DNA of 64,000 nucleotides from Scortum barcoo. Its lineage: Eukaryota > Chordata > Actinopteri > Centrarchiformes > Terapontidae. Made by a program: the position numbers and the translations under genes. The stretch's first letter is position 1. Every line of letters starts with the position of its first letter. Below the pieces are notes generated by a model. That model was not told the origin of the DNA and searched no databases. It saw only the letters and a list, made by a program, of their open reading frames with translations. The DNA is taken from contig CM041534.1 of NCBI GenBank assembly GCA_023238725.1, forward strand, positions 764,501 to 828,500. The letters run 5' to 3'. Shown here piece after piece: positions 35,788 through 44,990 of this stretch.

Positions 35788-38700
35788 CTTCACAAAAACA
35801 GAAAGAATTGTATTTCTTATTGTTTCTCAAGTGATTAAGTTAGATGAACAACAGAGCTTCCCTTGTCACCACTGTGTCGTTCATTTAATGTTACAATGTT
35901 ATCTTTGGTTATATTCAAGTGCTTGTTTGAGTATGTGTGTGACTATGTGAGTGAAAAAGACACTCACATTTTATTATACACTCCAGGAACTCAGACATTC
36001 CAGGTCATTCCAGACTGCTAAATACTAATAGCTTGCACTGAGAAAATGTGTCTTATTATTACGTCTAATTCCCCTGTTCCTAATGCTTACCTAAATGTGT
36101 GGTTTGCCTCTACCTGTCCGCTTGTCTTACCCTTTTCTGCCTCGTCCCCGTTTACCTGTTGGCTCAGATTTACTTCTGTTTGGATTTTCTACCCATGTTG
36201 ATAAGCTTATGTATTTTTACCTTTTTAGTATATTACAGAACTGTCCCTGTCTTCAGCTGTTTGACTCTCTGAAGCCAGAATTCATCAGTATTGACAATGA
36301 CTGGTAGCAAAAGGCGGTCAGTTACAAATATCTATTTATCTACAGAAAAGAAAAAATATAATATATTTTTAAATATTATATTTAATGTAGTGTAATGTTT
36401 AGTGTTAAAATTACAGTAAACCACTATTAGCAAACCCGTAACCCTGCCTTTTTCAGAGGGGGATTTTAACCTTTTAACCTCCTGTCTATTTATTTTATTA
36501 AAAAACTGTGCTTTGCTGTTATGGTGTGCTAAAATGTCTGCTCTAGAAGCTTATTGCTGGCCTAAGATTAAAAAGAAGATAAGAAAAAAGTATGTATGAA
36601 TGTTTTTACCTTTTCCTTGTTCTCCTCCATCTTTCTTTGGATTATCTCCTGGAGGGTGTTAATCTCCTCCCTTTGTAGTTGTATCTTCATCTTCACAATT
36701 TCTAACTCATCCCTTTCCTTCATGGTCTTCTCCAGCCGTTGGTCAAGCTCCCGTCTCTTTTTTTTCACTTGAAAATTCATCCATTTGATTTGGCTCTTTT
36801 CTTCTGTAAAGTCCCTCCTGATTTTCTCTGTATCTTCTCTATACCCTCTGCAGCATCTTTTTGATCTCTTCTACTTCAAGAATCACTCTCTGCATGTCGG
36901 TATTCACTTTGGTCAAGCTATCTGATTCCAAGTTGTTGCCTGCAAACTGATTTTCTTGAAGTTTTATCTGCTCATCAGATTGTTCCTTCATATTCATTTC
37001 CAGCACCTGCTCTGACCTCTGACCCTCAGTCTTAAATTTTCTTTCCTCTGTGTCTTCTCTAGTATGTTCAGTCTCTTCCTTCCTGATTGTTTCTTCCCTT
37101 TTTCTCCTGTATATTCGAATCATTTTCACCAGGTCCTTTTTCTTTATTTCCATCTCACTTTCCATCACCTCCATTTCTCTTATTTCTTTCTTTATCCTGT
37201 GTAACTTGTCGTCCAGCTCTTGATTTTGCCTCTCAGTATTCTCCCTCATACACTTCATTGCATCCATTTCTGCCTTGGCTAACTGCCTATCTCTCTCAAT
37301 GTTTTCTCTCTCTCTCTGCATTTTAGTTTTGAGTCTTTCTATCTCATCTCTTTCAGACTGGACCTGTGCCAACTTCTTCTCTATGTCTTGCTTTTGCCTT
37401 TGCATGTCATCCTTCATCTCTGTTTCCTGTTGTGTTATCTTCATGCTTACATCTGTGTCTTGTCTCTGCTTTTGATAGTTAGGTATTGTGTTTTCCGTTG
37501 GACTGCTCTCTTTCTTTAGCTCCTGCTTCTCTCTCACTTCCAGTTGTTGTTCACTGTCTGTTAGCACAGCCCATAGATTCTCCATCTCTTCCTGGATTCT
37601 GCTGAGTTTAATTTTCACACTGTCAAATTTGTTTTGCCCTGCTTTCTGTCTTTCTCTGCTTTCCATCCCTTGGACTGTGGCTTTCTGCATTTGAACATCT
37701 TTTTGAAATATTGTCCACCTTTGCTTCATCTTGTTCATTTTTACATTGACATAATATTTGATGTGCTCAACTTGATATCTATGTTGTGAAATATCCTTTT
37801 TATTTCTATTTAACTCTTGCTTTATGTCTGACATGTATTTCTCCATTTGTTCTTTTGCCTGCCTTGCTTCAAATATTATTTTATTATTTTTGTTAATCAG
37901 ACTCAGCAGATTGTCAGCCATCTGTCTCTCCATTATCTTCTGCTCTCGTTTCATCTGTTCCTCGGGTTCTGTGTTTTCTTTGCTTTCTTGTGGTTTCATC
38001 TTAGAATATTCAATCATTTCCAATTTGCGTCTCTCATTGATAATCTTGTGACGTTGTCTTGCCAAAGTGTCATTCTCTTGGCATATTTTGGCCTGTATTT
38101 CCAGGAGTTGTTTTTTCTCTTGAGTGACTTCATTTTTACTCTCCTCCAGATTCTCGATTACATTTTCTATCTGTAGTCTCAGTCTTTTTATTGTTAAGTT
38201 CTGCTCATGTTTTTCAGCTGTCAGCCTATCAATGTTTTCCTGCTGCTGCTCTGTCTTTGTCTTCAGGTAGTCGATTGTATCTCTCTGTCTTTGTGTCTCT
38301 TCCCAAAATTGTTCAATGTCCTTCATTATTTGACATGTCAATTGTTTGTGTCTTTTAACATACTCCATTTTTATGCCAGCATTTGCTGGTTTGTCCTCTA
38401 ATTGCTTGGTGTTCTTTTCTCTTTGGGTCATCCTGTTGCTCTGTTGTCTTTGCTCTGTTGGTGAAACAAATGGACAGACTATCACTTGTCAATCTTATAG
38501 AGTTTTGAACCAGGCCAGAAACATTTTTGATGGATAAGATGGTTGAACAAATAAAGCACCATTTGAAAATACACATTTCTAGCATGTGTTTTATCTTTAG
38601 TGACACCAGAAAGAACACAAATACAACAGCAGAAGGAACACATTTGACCTCTTTTTCACAAAGTAAAGACAAGATTTAACTTAAAGGATAAAAATACAAA

Positions 38701-39921
38701 GACATGTCATTTATCATCCAGCAGCCCCCCTCAGACAGTTCCTTGAGGAGTTTAAGCACACTCTCACACTATCCAGATGCCAGCTCTTCACCCATTCTTC
38801 TTGTAGACTTCAACATTCAAGCAGTTTTAAAATCTTCTACAAAAAAATTAAAAAATCAAAATGTACTGTTTCCCTCTGACATGCAAGGTAAGTAGAGGAA
38901 CAAAGTAGCATAAAATGAAAATGTGAACCTGACTGCATACAAAACGAATTTGGTTACTTTCTAAGTGGTTTTGACGTCAACAAAGTGCTTTAAGTTGTTT
39001 AACCTTAAACCTTACACATTAATACTTTAATCATGATTTAGTTGCCATAAAAGGACACTGTAGGGAAACAACTGAAAAACACAAGTAAACATTTTGTAGA
39101 TGTAGATTCTTTGCAGCATGGGCATTTCACATGTATTGTTTGAGTTTGCTGAAAATGTAGGCAATTAATATTTTGGAAACTCTGTACATTCAATACACAA
39201 AGCTTTTACATGGTGCATTGACATAAAGGTTTGAGTTAGTCACTATTTTTATATGTTACAGTAGATTACACATTTAATTTCACCTTAATTTTGAAGACAA
39301 GTTTGTTTTTCTTACCTAAATCAGCTATGAGCTCAGGGTCCTGCTGTGAAAGTATCTCGTAGAAGCCAACTCTGGATTGTGATGTGCCATGTTCCACAAT
39401 GTGAAACAATGTCCTCATTTGTTCCTGTGGTGTCAGAAGTTCGGTGATGGCCGTCGGCTGCTGTGAGATCCAGGCCTCTATGATGGCTCTGGGTGATCTC
39501 ACCCCAGCAATGATCTGCTCCCTGAATTCCTCCAGGAAGTTTTCCACTAAAAGTTAATTTGGTAGTTATTTCTCTTGTTGGGATCTGATAACACTTCTTC
39601 TCATTAGATAATTTAACAAGCGGAAATGTGTGTCCTTCTTTAGCAGTTATTTAATATTTGTCAGACTGCACAGTTACCAGCAATGTTTAAGTTCTTTCTG
39701 TTTTTTTATTTTTACCTAATTATACATACAAAAAGATAAAAACTTAATAAAAACTAATCTTACAACATGCAACAGCTGATTCATCAAACAGGAAAAATTG
39801 CACTTTGTGCAAAAAATGTACAGTAATATTAAAATGTACAGTAGATATTCAGGAATAAAGTAATCTTACCATCGTCTCTTGATTCACTCATGTTACCATT
39901 TTCAAAACTGCTGTTTCTCAT
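12581..39921 (-). CDS. Giant tandem-repeat coiled-coil protein with CARD-like N terminus
   Basis: Unnamed gene read right to left. Exons in gene order are 39921-39870 (start), 39546-39316 (CARD-like), 38454-36610 (coiled coil, one apparent frameshift) and 35787-12581 (giant repeat exon). All borders are GT/AG and the phases join. The protein is almost entirely Lys/Glu/Gln/Met-rich coiled coil with 22 tandem copies of a 306-residue unit, then a unique tail with eight cysteines near the end. Counting 38 surplus bases in the repeat exon and one near 36838 as sequence errors, the gene closes in frame at about 8,431 residues: CARD-like 18-94, pre-array rod to about 1,680, array to about 8,126, tail to 8,431. 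As given, it is broken into many frames. Database names such as trichohyalin-like or golgin-like could be attached to it, but such names reflect composition. Function is not known. Confidence 0.7.
12584..12661 (-). other. Cysteine-rich C-terminal tail of the coiled-coil protein
   Basis: The last 26 residues contain eight cysteines in the pattern C-x5-C-x2-CC-x2-CC-x-CC. There are no CxxC pairs arranged like a zinc finger. Clusters of this kind are often S-acylated (cysteine-string-like), which would tether the rod to a membrane. That role is inference. Confidence 0.5.
13505..14420 (-). repeat. Divergent terminal repeat copy
   Basis: The last unit in gene order differs widely in its first two thirds: EELELLRKDLRGEKEEVEAA replaces HELELLRKNLNVKKEELEVA, and the MDTLQQKNDEVLK block is also replaced. 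The stretch from DFDKLKAELKQDRENL through QTDLLEQVKQDIQE is almost identical to the canonical copies. It then breaks off into the unique tail at KISSYYDPIQRKK. Confidence 0.8.
13505..32876 (-). repeat. Tandem array of 22 copies of a 918-bp (306-residue) coding unit
   Basis: A fixed landmark recurs at 14412, 15332, 16254, 17173, 18093, 19012, 19930, 20855, 21776, 22696, 23615, 24534, 25453, 26371, 27290, 28210, 29130, 30049, 30968, 31890 and 32810, plus a divergent copy near 13504. Spacings are 918-925 and never below 918. The 21 canonical copies differ at only a handful of positions; examples are DVEMM/DMEMM, ENVACY/EYVACY, KEGLRSV/KEDLRSV, IQEEK/VQEEK and FEMEKQD/FEMVKQD. Each unit encodes a continuous Lys/Glu-rich coiled coil including QTDLLEQVKQDIQEEKEKM and KLKAELKQDRENLDRLNEMM. 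The array begins abruptly at 32876. Confidence 0.95.
35788..36609 (-). other. Intron before the giant exon
   Basis: 822-base phase-0 intron, donor AAG|GTAAAAAC and acceptor TGTTTTTGTGAAG. AT-rich; nothing else noted. Confidence 0.65.
36610..38454 (-). CDS. Coiled-coil gene, pre-array coiled-coil exon (one apparent frameshift)
   Basis: Begins EQRQQSNRMTQREKNTKQLE after acceptor TGTTTCACCAACAG and ends ENKEK at donor AAG|GTAAAAAC. It is highly charged, with heptad-like spacing of Leu/Ile/Met and blocks such as RLTAEKHEQNLTIKRLR and RERENIERDRQL. The frame runs from 38454 to a TAG at about 36841. The coding sense then resumes one base out, in a frame reading REDTEKIRRDFTEE. Dropping one base of GTATAGA restores continuity, so a single-base insertion (error or allele) is the simplest reading. 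An alternative is an intron not visible here. Confidence 0.65.
38455..39315 (-). other. Intron between CARD-like and coiled-coil exons
   Basis: 861 bases, donor TTTAG|GTAAG and acceptor TTTCACCAACAG. It splits a glutamate codon. No other feature seen. Confidence 0.65.
39316..39546 (-). CDS. Coiled-coil gene, exon encoding a CARD-like domain
   Basis: 231 bases, about 77 residues, beginning VENFLEEFREQII and ending QQDPELIADL. The pattern of hydrophobic helices, the central EQMRTLFHIV segment and the closing FYEILSQQDPELIADL match the layout of caspase-recruitment (death-fold) domains, such as the ASC CARD with its KMRKLFSF block. This is a resemblance in pattern only; no search was possible. 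CARDs mediate homotypic assembly in inflammasome and NF-kB signalling, so a signalling scaffold is one possibility. Donor TTTAG|GTAAG, acceptor AACTTTTAG. Confidence 0.6.
39547..39869 (-). other. First coding intron of the coiled-coil gene
   Basis: 323 bases, donor GATG|GTAAGATT and acceptor TTAACTTTTAG. It splits a valine codon. No other feature seen. Confidence 0.65.
39870..39921 (-). CDS. Coiled-coil gene, first coding exon
   Basis: Encodes MRNSSFENGNMSESRDD plus one base of the next codon. The exon continues to 39933 as 5' leader, after a strong acceptor (TTCATTCTTATGCAG), and ends with donor G|GTAAGATT. Reading upstream through the spliced leader in the same frame, a TGA occurs with no ATG in between, which supports this start. 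The split codon joins correctly to the next exon (G|TG, Val). Confidence 0.7.
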
Positions 39922-40111
39922 GAAACCATAAGCCTGCATAAGAATGAAAATTAAACAAAGAAACAAAAAAAAAAAGTTAAATCTAAATTGTAAATCGTAA
40001 TTTACACTTTTTTAAATATTGCATAATATTTGTAATATTGTCAAATATTTAAGTGGATAAATATATTGAACCACTGCTGATTTATATTATTTATCTAATT
40101 TTTTCTCTTAC

Positions 40112-40135
40112 CTTAGCTTCGTGTTGTCTTGAATT
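40112..40135 (-). other. Probable upstream non-coding exon of the coiled-coil gene
   Basis: A strong minus-strand donor (GCTAAG|GTAAGAG) at 40112/40111 pairs with the acceptor at 39934, just before the start exon. The far end of this exon, and the promoter, are not definable, so 40135 is arbitrary. Confidence 0.4.
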
Positions 40136-40808
40136 GTGTACAAAACACAAAGTAAATCATGTTAGGCTCAAAATCCTTGAAGGCAAGGCACATTTAGCAA
40201 GTCATTTTGGAGGGTGCTGAGGCAGGCCGGAACTATTATCTTTAAAAAAGGCTATATCTCCTCCCCACCATACATTTGTTGACCACCACATCTAGTTGTT
40301 GGATAGATGTAACACCCAGTAACTGTGTGTGTATGATTGGATGGTAGGTGATGCTTGGGTGGTGAAACCTCTTCCTCTGGTGGATCTGGTATCTGCTGAT
40401 AAGGGTGGGGTCCATGTTTGGCTCGGTACCCAGGGTTTCCCTTAGCTCTCCTGATATGCGTAAGCATTGAATAATCACATATGAACAGGCAATGGCTCCC
40501 GTACTCAAACATGTATTATGTACGTAATACTGTATACATACACACAAATACACACAAATATGTGCCAGCAGCAGTTTGTAATATTGTGATACTTTCCCCC
40601 TGGCATAAACAGTAAAACTGTGTAGCATAGGATTTGTATATATGATAGAAAATTATTGAAAGATATTCCATCAAATATCTGGCTCATATTATCTTATTAT
40701 ATTATCTGAATTACCAAAACAAGTGTATACAGTACATGAAGTGCATGAAGATCCTGAAATGAGGGATGTGTAAAATGTGTGAAATTCACTCTGTTGGTGC
40801 TGTATGTG

Positions 40809-40811
<3 letters not shown>

Positions 40812-40899
<88 letters not shown>
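40812..40899. repeat. (TA)n-(CA)n-(TA)n microsatellite
   Basis: About 44 bases of TA, about 14 of CA, then about 32 of TA. Confidence 0.95.
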
Positions 40900-40903
<4 letters not shown>

Positions 40904-42830
40904 TAATTCAGGCTTTATATTTTACAGGGTTAATTACAGGTTAATTTAAGGCTATACTATATAATGGGTTAAAGTAATCGGTTAAAGAGTTAGGGTCAGG
41001 AAAAATGTTTAGGCTTAGGGCTACCCCCTTATCCTAATCATATACTGTGAATTTACACCCTAACACGAAAATAAAATTAATAAAAAAGAAAAGAAACATA
41101 TGATGACTTTACAGAATATGATGTTCTGTTGATTAAACTACCCAACCCAACATCTAGATTAGTTTAAATTAGCGGAACCTCAACCATCTGCAACTACTTA
41201 CACACTAACCCTTTAATACAATGAAACATTTTTTCTTTGTATCTTGTATTTTTTAAGGGCAATGCTAACAACATTTTTGTGTGTATTTTGACATTGTGAG
41301 TTTGCATTCATACACAGAAAAAAAACTGATATATTTTCAATAATGAATTGATAATAATAATGAAAAAATATAAAAATTATATTTCATTTAAAAGATACAT
41401 TTATTATCTAAGCATCACTACCTTTACCATACAATGACAAGTTTGGTCTATGTTTTTAGACAGTAAGAAGAATTATACATACAAAATGATTTCACCATAT
41501 GTCATTGAATAACATTAAATGTATCATATCAACAGCAATGAATGGTCAGAAGCTTATTTTGTTGCAAAGTTAATTTTAGTAACATCAGCTCACCTTCACC
41601 ACCTTTACCACAAAATGAAAAATCAGCCATTTAACAGTGCGTGTTTTAAAAACTTTTTTTTTACCCTTTGACCCTATAGCCTTTTTATTGTGTCAAGTTT
41701 CATAATTCTGTTCTGTGACTCTGAAACCATAATGTGTCAAAAAACACAGTCCACATGCGGGAGTGACATCTCTGTTGCTGACTTCTGTGTCTGTTCTTGA
41801 AAGGCGGTGAAATGAAAACAGTGACATCTTGTGATTCCATTTAGCAGGACATTCCTATACCAAGAGGTCACCAAGACTCATTCAGGTTTAGTTAAGTTCA
41901 ACCAGACACAGTGACTCAAACTGTGCTCTACTAAAAAGCTGATTAAAACATGAAAGGACTAATGGATCATAATTTAATAATACAAATGACAGTGTATCAC
42001 TCACAGGGAATTAACTAACTTATACTTTTACTTTTGATACTCTAAGTATATTTAGCTAATAGTAACCTAAGACCTGTTACTGTTATTTTTATAAGATAAA
42101 ATACACAAGACAATATAGAAAATAAAATAATCCTGAATTATAATTATAATATCTCTTACATTAAATTAACAGCATGTATATGTATTTTCCCAACCACAGC
42201 TATATTACTGTAAAATACACAAACAGATCAATGCAGTCTTTTTTTCACAGTATGCTTCCTGCTTGTTACTTCAGATGTGTGAAGCCATGCAGGCCCCCTG
42301 ACAAATGCAAAAACCATCCAGTATTATTGTTCTCCTAACATATTATTAGTACACCTCAGTATTAGAGCTTCTTTCACAGCAGTGTCCTGAGGCTTTGGAA
42401 GATTACTGACTGACCAACTCAGTGTTGAATGATCTATTCATGTCCCATCGTATAGACTATGTATAGTTACAGCAGGAGGTCTTTAAAATGTGTAAAAAGG
42501 ATTTGGTATGTGATGAATTCCGTATCAAAATTTATAAATAAAAGACATAAGTAAAGCCAAGACCGAAACTACATATGAAACATCCATGTTTGATCACATA
42601 ACTACTGACATGACTCTGTCAGAAAAATGGAGAAACGTCCATATTTTGATCTATTTATTTATTTGTGTGTGTGTGTGTTTAAAACTCAGTGTCTGTCTTT
42701 AAAACTCAGCAGTTACTTTTCCTGCTGCTCACTCCAGAGTATTACCCAATGTAATAAACATACTTTCCTATATATTTAACAACACTGTTTCTTGTGTCAT
42801 TTCCGGTCCATCAGTGTCTGTGTGTTGTCA

Positions 42831-42851
42831 GTGTGTGTGTGTGTGTGTGTT
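42831..42851. repeat. (GT)n microsatellite
   Basis: About ten GT units; a shorter GT run lies at 42664-42678. Confidence 0.9.
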
Positions 42852-43139
42852 TGGGAGCGGCCCTGCTGTCCTCTTTGCATCAACACACACACTCCAACAC
42901 CGACTAGCTTTTACCTCCAAAATAAAAGCATGAACTGTGAGGCGTTGGTGAGCAGCATAAAGTGCAGTTTGACATTAAAGTCAAGTCCAGCCAACAAATC
43001 GTAGAGAAAAACGCGGAGCAACACATTTCAATGGCACATTTTGTGTATGTAAACAGTAAATGTGCATACATCGTGTACACGTATTAAAGTAATCACTATT
43101 GTTGTCAGTAAAATAATGATAATTACAATTCCCTCAAGA

Positions 43140-43945
43140 AACGCAGTATAATAAGCTCACATGTCGGTCCACAGACTGTGATGTTCTCACTCCGTCGGTG
43201 AACTTTGCTTCCTGGGGTCATCGAAGTGTGGAAAGCATTTTATCTTGATAGTTGAGACCGGAGGTCGCTCTTCCTCCTCAGTCTTTCAAACTTGACAGCA
43301 GTGACATCTTCTGGGAGCACCAATGGGTGTCTGGTCGCCTCTGTCATTGCGTTGGTCGGTTCCTGGAAAATATTGCTTCATACTCCGACTGACCCACCTA
43401 CTGCTGGAGCAGCTGCATCAAGCAGCCGGAACACACACACCCTTTACAGGAAGTCACCAGGCTTTCTTCAAGGTAAAGGAGGACAACCGACCTCTTTCGG
43501 GTAGGACGGACACATATTGGGGATTTGAACAACATGAATCACTTAAAACACTGAATTAAAGCACAAAGTTCAATAAAAACTGAGGGCATAAGTGCAAAAT
43601 GCTGATTCAGTGGAATGATTTTGTGCGTCAGTAGGCGCTTTACTTTGAAATGCACAACAGGATGTAGGTTTTTACCACAGCTAGCTTTTCAGTGCTAGAG
43701 TCGCTGTAGAAAACATACTGTACAGACCTCCCAGCTCCGGGTAATCCAAGTCCTCCGCCAGCAGCTGGGGCTCTGCTTCCAGCACCCTGCTCCGAAATAT
43801 GGACAGGCAGGAGTGAAATAACAGGATTAAACACTGAGAGTCCCCCTGTCTCTCTTCTTTTCTGGACACCAGGACCCTTGGTTTTTGTTCGCTGGATGTG
43901 GACGGAGTTTAGCAGGGATCCCCGCAGACCTTCTCCGGTACTTTG
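43140..43945 (+). promoter_or_regulatory. cblb: Candidate cblb promoter / 5' untranslated exon
   Basis: This stretch is less AT-rich and has more CpG than its surroundings. It ends with a strong plus-strand donor (CTTTG|GTAAGTT) at 43945/43946. The first coding exon of cblb has a clear acceptor at 44812, so at least one upstream non-coding exon must exist, and this is the nearest good candidate. No TATA box or defined start site was seen. Confidence 0.3.
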
Positions 43946-44812
43946 GTAAGTTGGGACTTTGTGTCTCTCCCGTAATGGTCGACACATGTGAGTTCCTGTT
44001 AAAAAGCCACAGTGAGACTGTGAGAGTTGTCCGGACAGCTCGGTCAGAGGACCCACAGGAAACCACCTGGGTTAGGGGACAGATGGTACAGGATGGTACT
44101 TCTAACATGGGATCCTCTCCTAAACACTAACAATAGCACCAAGTCCACATAGCAGTGAGAACTTCAAACTAATCCTTCATCAAACCACACAACTAAAAAG
44201 GCTGAGTCTTCTGCCTGTTCAGTGTACTCTGCTCTCATTCAGCAGTTAGTCGTGAATTATTAATTTGTGAAAATGACATGATCATTAGTGGACAATAACA
44301 CTCCTGAGGGGAGACAATAGCTTGCATTAAAGCAGTGGTTAAACTGTCATGTCAAGGAGCAACCAGACACACGGCCAGAACAATGAAGCCCGCTCATTAC
44401 CACAAGCTTTCGAAACTAGTTCTGATGATTGTGTAGGCTTTCATCAGCTTTGTGTAGGTTAAGGAGAATAAGAATATATAACGAAAAACAAAATAGGTAC
44501 TCTGCATTGAACTGAGGAGCCTTTAACACCTTTAAAGACCTCTGGTGGTCCATGAACCTTTTCACAAACAGGCCTGTTTGACATCGTTCAAAGACAAAGA
44601 GACCATTCAGGTATCTGGTGAATAGTACTTATGGGAGAAGCCGTGGTAATATCATCAGTATTGGTGCTGCTGTAACAGTTCCTAGGAGCATACTTTTGTT
44701 AGCAAACCAAACAGATCCAGCTCAGCCTAATGTTCTCTGTAAAAAGCCAAACAGCTGACAATAGAAATGAGCTAAAACAGACTGACTTTTTTTGGTGTTT
44801 TTTTTGTCTCAG
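43946..44812 (+). other. cblb: Putative first intron of cblb
   Basis: Non-coding sequence between the candidate donor at 43946 and the acceptor TTTTTTGTCTCAG ending at 44812. No other feature recognised. Confidence 0.3.
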
Positions 44813-44822
44813 TGTATAGGCA

Positions 44823-44990
44823 ATGGCAACTGCTCTCAGTGGCCGAAACCCCGGTGGACGTGGACCAAACCGTAGTAAAGGTCGGATTTTGGGCATCATT
44901 GATGCCATCCATGATGCAGTGGGTCCACCGAAACAAGCGGCTGCTGACCGGCGGACTGTTGAGAAAACCTGGAAATTCATGGATAAAGTT
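44823..44990 (+). CDS. cblb: cblb coding exon 1
   Basis: Begins MATALSGRNPGGRGPNRSKG and ends WKFMDKV at donor GTT|GTAAGTTT, phase 0. The exon starts at 44813 after acceptor GTCTCAG, leaving ten bases of 5' leader. Confidence 0.92.

Larger units (their letters stand above)
40136..43139. other. Intergenic region, AT-rich, no gene seen
   Basis: Contains a long TA/CA microsatellite (40812-40899) and GT runs at 42664-42678 and 42831-42851. Overlapping minus-strand open frames at 40242-40628 are not recognisable and lack exon borders. Confidence 0.5.

Noticed and set aside
40242..40628. Overlapping minus-strand open frames upstream of the coiled-coil gene, one proline-rich
   Set aside because: Two frames are open over the same DNA and neither shows a known motif or connects to the start exon in frame.
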